DNA of 64,000 bases from Euryodendron excelsum (lineage: Eukaryota > Streptophyta > Magnoliopsida > Ericales > Pentaphylacaceae): NCBI GenBank assembly GCA_033060915.1, contig CM065378.1, positions 55,775,501 to 55,839,500 on the forward strand. Direction: 5' to 3'. A model generated the notes under the pieces. It had not been told where the DNA came from and searched no databases. It saw nothing but the letters and a program-made list of their open reading frames with translations. Shown here piece after piece: positions 11,881-20,986 of this stretch; the stretch's first letter is position 1, and every line of letters begins with the position of its first letter. Position numbers and translations under genes: made by a program.

Positions 11881-13431
11881 CCTTGGCAACAAAATAGATA
11901 TTATTATAACAGGTTTGATATGTTGTCTCAGTTTAGTCGGGTTCAATCAAATAGAAGAAATTTTCAGAGGAACCAAAATGCCAAGGCCGCACCTAGGAGA
12001 GCACCAAAATAGCTAACAACCACTGCTAAACCCAAGATAAGGTTGTTTGGGTGAGAAAAGTAAACCTGCTCTGTAAACCCCTAGATGACTTTGAGAAATC
12101 TGTAGGGGTTTATGTCAATGAGTAGTGTTATTTATTAACATAGCCTGGGATGTTCTTCAAGTATATTTTCAATCCTAGTGCTATGACCTCGTTTTTTTTT
12201 AATTTGTCTAAATTTTTTTAAAAGAAAAAACTCAAAAAAAAAAAAATTTGTTTTATTTTGGACTTTGCATCTTGGTTAATTTCATGATATTTATGTAAGT
12301 GCATATGACTTTGAATATGCAAACTGATTTTCGTATTTCTAGATAAATGTGTCTACATAATTAAGGCTAATTCTCTATCAACTTGTTCAAGTGACATGAT
12401 TCATGCTTATGTGCTCCTTGTACACATATCAATTTGTATTGACAAGTTGTTTGTCCGCATATGTGATCAAACCCTTCTATGTGCCTTTCCTAAGTATAAT
12501 GATCATCATGTGCTAGATTGACCAAGTATTGCATACCTTTCTTGTTAGTTCTCACTATAAAATCAAAATGATTATGTGTGAAAGTTGCTATCTGCCATGA
12601 ATCTTAAGATACATAAATATGTCAAGTCGATAGTTAGTACCATAGTCAATAGACAGAAAGTCACCATGTGATTGCTAGAAAATTATTAAGCTTCACATGG
12701 GATAATCAAAGTGAGGGGGAGCAAATGCTCTTAAACCAACAAGCATACATGGGTAACAATGGGTTTGACTTCTAGCTTGTGAGAGTCATTATATCTCAAA
12801 AGTGGTGCAGCAATATGAATCACAACTAGGATTTGAACGATATGTTGATGCAAAATTGATAGTCACTCACTTACACCCACACATTCATGAGCTATTTCAT
12901 CTTATGAGAATTTGTTTGATTGATCTCTAATGGTGCGTACACTTAGTCCTAGAAAAACGAATGTCTATGTAGAATTCAGATTCACGTAGCTCTATCATGT
13001 TTTTTTGATGAAGTCGGAAGATATGCCAAGCTTCATTGTTGATCCTTGAGTTGTTTTTCATGTTTAGTTTTCTTATTGTCTGGCTATAGAGATTTTTATT
13101 TTGTGTCAAAAAGGGGAGATTCTTAGTTTGCTTATAGCATCTTTATGCTTATATGAGTCTAATTGATTAATTAGTTAATTATTCCTATGATTGAGGGGGA
13201 GCATTGTGAATGCCTATTATAGATTGAATGCTTGTTTTTTTAAATGTTTTACCTGTTAATCCACACTTGCATTTCATGGTTGTTATGTTTGATAGTGTGC
13301 AGGTACAAAGGTTGTATCTCTATATTATGCTTCAAAGTTCTAAAATCATTAAATCTTGGGTTGGGATTGTACTTAAGTAGTTAGATTTTTGCTACTTAAT
13401 ATTTTGTCACAAAGTTGCCAAAGGGGGAGAT
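11881..13431 (+). other. Copia internal region without recognisable pol
   Basis: After gag I find no integrase, RT or RNase H motif in any frame. Three purine-rich GGGGGA blocks are present (near 12714, 13194 and 13421). The last is the likely polypurine tract just before the 3' LTR. The stretch looks like non-coding or long-decayed sequence, in line with a pol deletion. Confidence 0.6.
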
Positions 13432-14036
13432 TTTTACAATTTTTAGTATTGCCTAATTTCGTGAAAAGAAAAATATTTAGCTTGTAATTTTGTTTCAAGT
13501 TGTATTTGGGGCAATTAAGTCCAAGATTCAAGTTTAAGCTACCAGAGTACAAGCTGTCCAATTTACAATACAAGCCTTTAAAGCACACAAAACTAAAACT
13601 TTAAAAGGCCATATCTCTTTGCTCAGGTGTCTGTTCAAGCTCCATAATATATGGACTCTATGTCACCTTTCGAGAGAAATCTTAATATTTAGAGAAAATC
13701 GCTTGAAGAAGCTCATTCGAGCAAAGTGGTCATTGTCTTCAAGAATGAAATTCTAGAGAGCATCGCTCAAAGTTTGCTCGAATGATGTTAAGTGGGCTCG
13801 AGCGATGCGTCATAGTAGTGTTCGAATTGAAATTCAATCTCATCTAAGTGGGTTGGACGTGATTTTTTTTTCCGAGTTTGGGTTTTCATGAGAAAAATCT
13901 TTAATTGTTTTTATATTTATTTGCATAATGATGAATGATTGAATGAATGCATAGTAAATAAGAAAACCTAGATTTAGATTGAAATAGATCAAAGCTCACC
14001 CTAAAGTTTAGTAAATCCAGGAATCAATAATTTTCA
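13432..14036 (+). repeat. 3' LTR of copia element (internally shortened)
   Basis: Matches both ends of the 5' LTR but is about 480 bp shorter. The sequence jumps from the equivalent of about 10465 to that of about 10895. Its first bases have drifted from TGTTAGG to TTTTACA. Confidence 0.8.
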
Positions 14037-14466
14037 ATAACATTTCAAATGGCAGGACATTAAATGCAATGGTCAAGCTTCAATTAAGACTACTGTACAA
14101 ATAAATAAGATTTATTTTACTCTTTTGTAAACTACATAATTACATTAAACTAGTTGCAAATTATATCGACTTAACAAGGCTTAACAGAATATCATCAGAG
14201 TAAATGCAAAGATAATAGTATCTGAATGGGTTTGATTTCTTGAAAAAAGAATCCATAATTAAATGTTAGGATGTCGTCAGAGTAAATGGAATGATAATAA
14301 AGTTACATGTGACATAGAGATTCGTAAAACCAAGTTTATCCGAGTTTGGTTACACACTGAGACAAAAGCCAAGTTGTATGTATGCATAGTTAACTTTGCT
14401 TGATTAACTTACATTAGACCATCTTTTCCTCCCTTTCTTTCCCTTCCATTCAATAACAGCCTAACA
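14037..14466 (+). promoter_or_regulatory. Upstream region of the PMEI gene
   Basis: AT-rich 430-bp region between the copia element and the PMEI start. The last about 60 bp (from the ACCATCTTTTCCTCCC block, about 14417) are shared with the same position upstream of the second PMEI copy (about 25942), suggesting a conserved 5' leader. No clear TATA box is seen; the region aligned with the TATATATAA of the other copy reads GTATGTATGCATAG here. Confidence 0.5.
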
Positions 14467-15030
14467 ATGAGAGTTTTAGATTTGTTCTCGTTCATCTTTA
14501 TTCTTACAATCTTACTAGCCTTAAGCCAAATCTCAATTCTAGCTCAAGATGATTTAATAAGAAGAACCTGCAGGAAGATATCTCCTTCCGAACTTTGTAA
14601 CTCAATTTTGCGATCAGGTCCACGAAGCAGAACTGCAAATATCAGTGGCCTAAGCCTCATTGCTACTGAAGCTGCAAGTGGCAAGGCTACCAATTTTTTA
14701 AACGTCACAAATGAGCTTATAACCTCATATCCAAAGTTAAAATTTACCTTACGCAAGTGCAAGAAGCTTGTCCACAGAATTGTGCATAATTACTTCCCAG
14801 AGGTTGTTGAGGCCATAGATAGAGATGATCGCAAAGTTGCTGCAAATGCCCTGAGCAAAGTTCTTTATGAGAGCTCGAAAATCAGTTTTCCTGTTAAAGC
14901 ACCAAAGAATATACCAGGAAAGATTTGGTGGGACTACAGATTTGGGTACTATGCTTATGTTAATCACTTACGTGTAAATCTAATAGTTTTAAGCCAATGG
15001 CCTGATTCCTCAAAACAAAATATTATATGA
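14467..15030 (+). CDS. Pectin methylesterase / invertase inhibitor-like protein
   Basis: 187-residue, intronless protein, close to the family's usual size. Residues 1-26 form a hydrophobic signal peptide ending before QDDLI. The mature part begins with the family's N-terminal hairpin: LIRRTC then SELC, with Cys35 and Cys44 separated by eight residues as in PMEI and cell-wall/vacuolar invertase inhibitors. A helical bundle follows, with Cys98 in LRKCKK. Family members normally pair a third and a fourth Cys; here the expected fourth Cys (around residues 130-140, region AANALSKVLY) is missing, so Cys98 has no partner. Two N-glycosylation sequons are at Asn58 and Asn79. The product should be secreted to the apoplast and bind pectin methylesterase or invertase; which of the two cannot be told from sequence. 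Two degraded relatives lie at 23528-23731 and 25990-26626. The start is the first Met before the signal peptide and is conserved in the second copy. Confidence 0.85.
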   Translation: MRVLDLFSFIFILTILLALSQISILAQDDLIRRTCRKISPSELCNSILRSGPRSRTANISGLSLIATEAASGKATNFLNVTNELITSYPKLKFTLRKCKKLVHRIVHNYFPEVVEAIDRDDRKVAANALSKVLYESSKISFPVKAPKNIPGKIWWDYRFGYYAYVNHLRVNLIVLSQWPDSSKQNII

Positions 15031-15530
15031 GATCTAAGCTATTATTGAAATAAACATAAAGTAATGGTTATGAAGTGTCGATTCATTCACATTCTCTGCT
15101 TCATTATAGAAATAACATTTTCAGATGGATCAAAAAAAATTTCAATTCAACAACATGATATAGCATTCCCATATAAGCAAATCCCATTTAATGCATGTTA
15201 GATGGGTTTCATTTAACACCCAGGTAGGTAGCTTCTATTTGATGTCAAGGTATGTGGCTATGTTTAACATCACAAGGCACTTGATGTTTAACACAATGGG
15301 AGTACTTAATGTTAAACACCATAAGGTCCATAAGTGTAATAAGGTTTAAGGCCGCAAGGACGCTGATCTCTAATGCCATGGGGGTGGCTGCTTTTCACGT
15401 CATGGTAGGTTGCTTATTAGGGATTTCATAGGTTAGTTGAAATAGAGAAAAGAGAGAGAAAGAGAGTGCATTTTTAGCGGTTGAAGTCGAATGAAACCCA
15501 ATAATAGTTGCTAGTTCGATGGTTGCTACT
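15031..15530 (+). repeat. 3' flank shared with the second PMEI copy
   Basis: About 500 bp downstream of the gene align along their length with 26627-27037 (shared blocks ACATTTTCAGATGG, GTTTAACATCACAAG, CCATGGTAGGTTGC differing by a few bases). They then align with 39240-39285 (GAAACCCAATAA, TTGCTAGTTC) after a 12.2-kb insertion in the other copy. The PMEI copies therefore arose by a segmental duplication that included the 3' flank. No open reading frame is seen. Confidence 0.75.
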
Positions 15531-16858
15531 AATGTTAGGATTATAGTTTGTAATTGGCCTATTTTGTGCATTGTATAAATTAAGAGTTTCTTTTCTTGAT
15601 TTTATTTGAAGCTTGAGTGAGGATTTCATGTGTGAATAGGTTTAGGTTGAGTAAGAACCAAACTGATTCTCGAACCACAAGTTCAATATTTTTCTTTCTT
15701 TTTGATTCTCACATAACCTTGTTAGCCCGCCGGGTATGTAAGACGCTATTAAGGGAACACCTCTCTTAATAGGCCCTCTTTATAGGGCTGAACTATCCGA
15801 CTAACGGTTATTTAAATTTGACTTGAAAAATTAACCAGTTTTAGAATATTTTCAAGTTAAAAATTTTTTAATTTTTTTTTAATCTTTAAGTTGATCTCAA
15901 ACGAGTTTTAATAAAGTCAATGACAAGCTGAAATCGAATGGTTTGGGTTTTATACCATCTATATAAATTTAGCAAGTTTAGCTCAAAAAATTAACGAATT
16001 TCAAATTGCATTCAATATTCAAAAGAATTCTCTCACATATCTTTTGCATAGAACCCATGAAATATATGTTTAGTCACTTCTTGAATTTGTAACTCAAGCC
16101 TTTGGGTCCATTTCACGACCAGAGAGCTGCACATATGAATGACTTCAACGAAAAAAAGAAAATGATTGAACCAATATAAAAAATGAATTATCTTTTGACT
16201 AATGCAGAGTTTACCATTGTACTGCACCAAGACACGGGTGAATAGAATTTTCAAATTCAGGATGGAGATGATGTTATGACACCAAGCTTCACCTTCTAGA
16301 AAAAGGGGAAAAAAAAACTGTGAACAACAACTCTATTAACAGAAGGAACAAAGCACAAACATCCACATAGCATGACAGCATAAACCCCCCAAAAAAACAT
16401 GTAAGCTTGAACAACTTCAAATGCTCACCAATGGTAAATCCAAATAACAAAAAATTACAATAAACAACATCAAATGACAATTGAATCTTAGTCAAAGCAT
16501 CTAAGACCCATAACAACAACAAACAAAACCCAAGAGAAACCCAAAACTTCATCATAACAGAGTAGAAACTATGAGCTACCTTCTTTGCAGGATGTTATCT
16601 CGCCAATGGCGAAGCATTCAATGCCATGGCCCCTATTGACTTGAGAAGAACCAAGTAGTATAGACAGAGAGAAGATCAACTTCGGTGTAATTTACTTTTG
16701 GTTTTGTCTTTGTTTTTGTTTTTGGTTTTCCATGGTAATCAGAGTATGAATAGTGATTTTCTTTACTTTTCTTTTTAATTTTGTCTTGCCAAATTCAAAG
16801 AGAAAACAACCACAAAACAGTATTGGAAGAAAAAATGGGGGTAGTTAGTAGTTAGGAC
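15531..16858. other. Spacer with no recognisable gene
   Basis: AT-rich sequence. Minus-strand frames at 16033-16254 and 16289-16555 are open but have no motif I can name; they may be intron or filler within the captured K+ channel segment to the right. I see no LTR or terminal repeat here. Confidence 0.4.
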
Positions 16859-17238
16859 CTTGTAGATGGCATCCCAAGGCAAACAACTGAGAAAATCAAC
16901 CAGAAAGCAAGATTTCAAGTACTTGACATGAAACAAAGAGTTCATCAAACGCATGGGGGAGGGGGTGAGAGTCACAGTGGGAAAGTAAAAAAAAAAAAAA
17001 AAAGTCAATTTTAGAGAAGAAGAAGAAAACTATAAATTGGGTGCAAGAAGAGACTGAATGGCAATGAGATTACGAGAGTAGATGAGGCAGTTGGAGTGGG
17101 GGTCACTATAGGTGACAAATAAGTAGATGAGCATGTCAATTAGGAAAGTAAATTGGTCGACAATGTCAAGCAGAAAGAGGTTCTCCTGCAGTCCTCTGAA
17201 GAACACGAACTCCAGGGGTGTGAAGAAGGATAAGTACA
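16859..17238 (-). pseudogene. Two exons of a Shaker-type (SKOR/GORK-like) K+ channel
   Basis: On the minus strand the first exon (about 17238-17054) encodes FFTPLEFVFFRGLQENLFLL then DIVDQFTFLIDML, and the second (16921-16859) encodes YLKSCFLVDFLSCLPWDAIY. These match the S1-S3 part of plant Shaker outward-rectifying channels, which read TPLEFGFFRGL and FLxDxxxCLPWDxIYK there. The first exon is preceded by a polypyrimidine (CT) run and ATGTAG, like a 3' splice site, and the second is followed by GT. The rest of the channel (S4, pore, cyclic-nucleotide-binding and ankyrin parts) is absent, so this is a gene fragment. It sits beside a CACTA terminus at 17787. Confidence 0.75.
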
Positions 17239-17247
17239 CTACATATC

Positions 17248-17249
<2 letters not shown>

Positions 17250-17339
<90 letters not shown>
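17250..17339. repeat. (GA)n microsatellite
   Basis: About 90 bp of uninterrupted GA repeat. On the minus strand it is a (CT)n tract directly upstream of the K+ channel exon's acceptor site. The Arg-Glu repeat frame on the plus strand (17127-17414) and the Leu-Ser frame on the minus strand are by-products of this repeat, not proteins. Confidence 0.95.
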
Positions 17340-17340
<1 letters not shown>

Positions 17341-17450
17341 CTTACCAGAAGCGAGGCCGCAGATCAAAGTCGTTGGCCGAGAGAGGGATAGTCGAAGAGG
17401 GAGATCAGAGCTAGGGTGCATCGGATAGATTTGGGGGGAAATCAATTTAG
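17340..17450 (-). pseudogene. Possible upstream exon with donor site
   Basis: On the minus strand an open frame starting MHPSSDLPLRLSLS runs to a GTAAGC donor-like site at about 17345, just before the (CT)n tract. It could be a first exon, or UTR plus exon, of the captured segment. It is not recognisable as K+ channel sequence, so the link is only positional. Confidence 0.3.
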
Positions 17451-17639
17451 GGTTGGGGAGAGAAAGAGAAGCAAAAAGGGGAAAAATTAATTTAGGAACA
17501 AAACTACGCCGTTTAGAATCAAAACGACGTCGTTTCACTAAAAGCATTTGCGATGGCATCTTACCGTCGTAAATAAAGGAGTCGTAAAATGGGGGACTCA
17601 TTTAATAGCTCGAAACAACGTTGTTTTTTGGCCTTTTTA

Positions 17640-17787
17640 GCGACAGCTTTATTGCAGTCGCAAATGCCCCATCACAAAAACCATTTTTTTGCGTCGAGAT
17701 CATTGCCAACGCGAAAAATAGGCTTTTGCGACAGCATTTAAACCGTCGCAAAGGAATTCGTCGCAAATAGTGATTTTTCTAGTAGTG
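17640..17787. mobile_element. Terminus of a CACTA (En/Spm) transposon
   Basis: The sequence ends in TTTTTCTAGTAGTG, the complement of the CACTACTAGAAAAA terminus typical of dicot CACTA elements. The preceding 120 bp carry repeated sub-terminal motifs (GCGACAGC, CCGTCGCAAA, CGTCGCAAAT), as expected of transposase-binding repeats. The base triplet outside is TAC. I could not find the opposite terminus, so element length is unknown. It may enclose the K+ channel exons. Confidence 0.7.
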
Positions 17788-19034
17788 TACAAAAAAAAAA
17801 ACTGTATAGAAAAAATATAAAATGATGTAGCTAAGTTGTGAGTTTATCTCTTTAAAATAAATAATTCATTGGGACACACTTCAATTATAAAGCTCCCAAT
17901 ACCATATCATTCTAGTGTAAGAATTTATACAAAAGTTCTAGAAGATTAACATTTTCCTTCAATCTATTAGATGGCACAGGTAACTCAATATTTGATCGGC
18001 TCCTTTTAATGTATATTTACGTGCAATGATGGGTTTGCATTGATTACTCCGTTTCAAAATCCGTTGATTTTTTTTTTTTTTTTTTGTTGTAATGCATGAT
18101 TTCCTATGTGAAAAAGCTTATTCAAGCAAAGGCTATAGTGAGCTTATAGAATTGAATAGTATATTCACGGCCTGATTGAATTTAGGAACACACTAATTAA
18201 CATTCTCTCTTTCTCTCTCACACACTGCATGATTGTTTTCATGGTTCAATCCACAAAACATACACATACCGAGTAAGTTTATAAGGGTTAAATACCCTTG
18301 ACCTCTGTGGGGTATGACCCTAAAACACGTAACTTACTTATCATTTAAAAATGAACACATAACCTTCTTGTGTTATGGAGTAAAGTGCAAAATAGACAGT
18401 TTATTATATTTGCGATGAAAGGACCAAAATGGCCCTCATATATTCAGTCAGACTCTATGAATTTGAGAGAGAGAGAGAGAAAGAGAGAGATAGTAATGAG
18501 ATGTTCTAGAATCTACAATTAATGCTCGGAAAAATCGCATTCTTTCTTGTATTGTTGTCTTTTTCCTTTTCCCTCACCAAATCTTTAATCCAAACAAAGT
18601 ATTACTATATCATGATTTTAGGCTATTTGCGATATTTTCCATCCTATCTGCTTACTTCCCCAGTATGTGTTGCCAAATTGGAATAGATAATCTTTTCTAT
18701 AAATTGATAATTGTTCATATACAAAACTTGATCCTGTACATGTCTATAAATATGATATTTGTTCATATACAAAACTTGATTGAATGTTGTGATTTTCTGC
18801 ATTTAATTTATGGAGATGTATAAATGTTCAATAAGTGGCATTGTTTTTATCACTTTTAGGTTTGTGGATAATTTTTCTACGGGTAAAGTCAGTATATTAG
18901 TTTTTCCCTATAGTTTTAAATGTCAAGCCGAGTTAGCATGTATCATTCTGATGGTAAATTATGTATGAATTTTTTTGGTTGTATATCATTATCTCATGGC
19001 TTAAGGTAAAATACTTCTTATGTTGAGTTTCACT
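17788..19034. other. AT-rich spacer
   Basis: No gene or domain is seen. It holds a short GA run (about 18463-18490) and a 22-bp direct repeat (TTGTTCATATACAAAACTTG) near 18712 and 18760, followed by low-complexity sequence. Confidence 0.5.
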
Positions 19035-19665
19035 TAGGGATGGCAATGGACCGGGACGGGGCAGAGGTTTGGATCTCCATCCCTATTTACTCTTAAAATA
19101 TCCACCTCCATTCCCGCTTCCACGGATACAAGCCTGCCTCCATACCGCCCTCTACCTCCACCCCCGCCTCCGCCTCCAGCCCAAATCCAAGCCTAAGCCC
19201 AAGCCCAAACTTTTTTTTCTCTTTTTGATACAAAGGAAACAAACAACACAAATCACAAGAAAAGAAAAAAAAAACAGAACTAAAGTATCAAGAATATTAA
19301 TAGTATAATGCGCTCCACTACTTGGCAGTAAGATGGACTTAACATTCAAACATTTTGGATTGCCTATACATCAAAATAGTGTTATTGCACCGTCAAAAGA
19401 AACTAAAGCTTACAATAATAAATTAAAAGCCCATCTAATAAATAACATTAAAACATAATTGAATATAAGGAGGACATCAATCAACACAAAGCCTAATGAC
19501 AGTTTCACTAGTACACTAAACATAAAAAGCTAAAAGCGGCCTATATAAAAAGTAAAAAGAAAAATGCTAAAAGCGGGGAAGCGGAGTGGGGCGGGGGGAG
19601 AACTTAGTCTATCCCTGCCTCCACCCCTACATGAATTTTATTTTATACTTTATCCCCGCCTCCAT
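19035..19665. mobile_element. Candidate non-autonomous DNA transposon with GC-rich ends
   Basis: The left end reads GGGATGGCAATGGACCGGGA and the right end contains CCCCGCCTCCATTG, the approximate inverse (CAATGG-n-GGGG). A CT/GC-rich block lies inside each end and AT-rich sequence in the middle. The GATGGCAATGG start is common to hAT-like elements in plants. The right terminus appears cut by the LTR at 19666. No transposase is present. Confidence 0.4.
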
Positions 19666-20962
19666 TGATTACACTTCAAAAGTGTAATCATTAGTCCCTA
19701 AATAGCTTTAGTTAGTCTAATTAGATTGTAAGTAGCTGTATTTTAAGCCTAATAATTCCCCTAATGAAGTTTCATGGTTGATTTGTAGGTTTGGAGCTCA
19801 AAAGGATCAAAACATAGCTTCTAGGGGCAAAACGGTCAAATGACGGTGCACATGGTCCACCTAACAGTGAACACACTTGCTTGACTGTGCACATGGTTCA
19901 CTTCACTGTGCGCACACTTGCTCAACCGTGCGCATGGTGAATAGTGGTGTACGCACATCTCTGCAGGTTTTTGAAGATTCAGGGAGCTCATTTTGGCATA
20001 AAGGCTACCGTAAGAAGACTGTGCCTACGGTACTATAAACCATTCGCACGGTGAACCCTATCGTGCGCATGGTCGCCAAAATCCCTATTTTATTTGTGCC
20101 TATAAATTTGATTTTTGCTTATGTATGGGGATCTAAGCTTTTTGTTCCTAGTTTTAGGATGAATTTCCAATTTTTATAGGTAGAATTCTTTTTTGTAATA
20201 GTCTAATTGCATTGTAATCTTCATTTCAATCTCTTGTAATTGCATAAAATACTTTGTAATTCCATTTCCTGGTATCAATTTCATTAGATTTCATCAACAA
20301 TTTGTCATTTTCAATATGAATTCAAGTAGCTAGTCTTTAAATTGGGTCCAATTGTGAAGAACACTTGAAAAATTCAAGGAATCATTGAAGGTATCCCATG
20401 AATTCTATGTTTTATCTACTTGGATCGTCAATTTTCTATGATTGATTGTTGGATCTCTTAGATCACCTATGCTATTGACTATGTTTGGCAATTTCAAATC
20501 ATGATTTAGCAATTGTGGCTTGGAATTGACCAAATCGACTGTGTTAGCTTAGGAGCCTTAGATTCTTTATAAATTTAACATCAATTAGAGTTGAATTATC
20601 AAGTTTCAAAGCTAAAGCTCCCGAATTACTACCCTTGATTGTGGATTAGCAATTTGAGTTATAACCCTCCAATGAGTCATTAAATTGTTTAGGTGTTCGG
20701 ATCAATTGAGCCCAATTCCCCTTTAATTTGATTAAATCTCCATTGCATTTCAATTTACTAGCTCTCAACCAACCAAAACCCAAATTGATTTTTGTTTACC
20801 CTTTTAAAGAAGCATTTTCTATTGATTGTGAGTGTTTGAGTGAGCTTGAGTGTGCCCGAGCCTATTGGTCTATATTGGATCCCAAGTCTCGAGGAAAAAT
20901 ACGATACCCAACCGAAATTGGGTTAAACTATGACAACACTGTGCACTTGTAGGAATGTGTCA
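19666..20962 (+). repeat. 5' LTR of an Athila-like Ty3/gypsy element
   Basis: Bounded on the right by a tRNA-Asp-type PBS at 20969. The LTR ends TGTGTCA and is inferred to start TGATTACAC at 19666. Its first 25 bp form a perfect 11-bp inverted repeat with a 3-nt loop (19666-19690). A 41-bp tandem repeat lies at 19846-19968. Near the end is a frame containing SRGKIRYPTEIG, which I know from Athila/Tat LTR regions. No second LTR copy is present, so the start is an inference. Confidence 0.6.
19846..19968 (+). repeat. 41-bp tandem repeat (3 units)
   Basis: GTGCACATGGT / GTGCACATGGT / GTGCGCATGGT recur at 19846, 19887 and 19928, an exact 41-bp spacing, followed by CACTTGCTnnA. A looser related block lies at 20010-20080. 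It lies in the U3-like part of the LTR. Confidence 0.8.
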
Positions 20963-20968
20963 AGTTTA

Positions 20969-20986
20969 TGGTGCCGTTGCCGGGGA
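20969..20986 (+). other. Primer binding site (tRNA-Asp type)
   Basis: TGGTGCCGTTGCCGGGGA differs at one base from TGGCGCCGTTGCCGGGGA, the tRNA-Asp PBS used by Athila/Tat-lineage elements. Confidence 0.85.

Larger units (their letters stand above)
10004..14036 (+). mobile_element. Ty1/copia element lacking pol (SIRE-like)
   Basis: Two direct repeats bound the element: 10004-11087 and 13432-14036. It begins TGTTAGG and ends TTTTCA. A tRNA-Met-type primer site (TGGTATCAGAG) lies 2 nt after the first LTR and a polypurine tract (AAAGGGGGAGA) before the second. Flanking bases GTAAC (9999-10003) and ATAAC (14037-14041) match at 4 of 5 positions, as expected for an old target duplication. Inside, only gag is recognisable. 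Integrase, RT and RNase H are absent. Confidence 0.8.

Noticed and set aside
14544..14967. Minus-strand frames over the PMEI gene
   Set aside because: Antisense shadows of a well-supported coding sequence.
16033..16555. Minus-strand frames as a further K+ channel part
   Set aside because: No S4, pore or nucleotide-binding motif could be matched, so I did not extend the channel fragment to them.
17127..17414. Open frame with a long Arg-Glu repeat (and Leu-Ser on the other strand)
   Set aside because: Purely a translation of the (GA)n microsatellite.
17522..17535. 14-bp palindrome AAACGACGTCGTTT as a regulatory site
   Set aside because: Perfect palindrome, but a single copy with no nearby promoter; noted only as part of the CACTA-side sequence.
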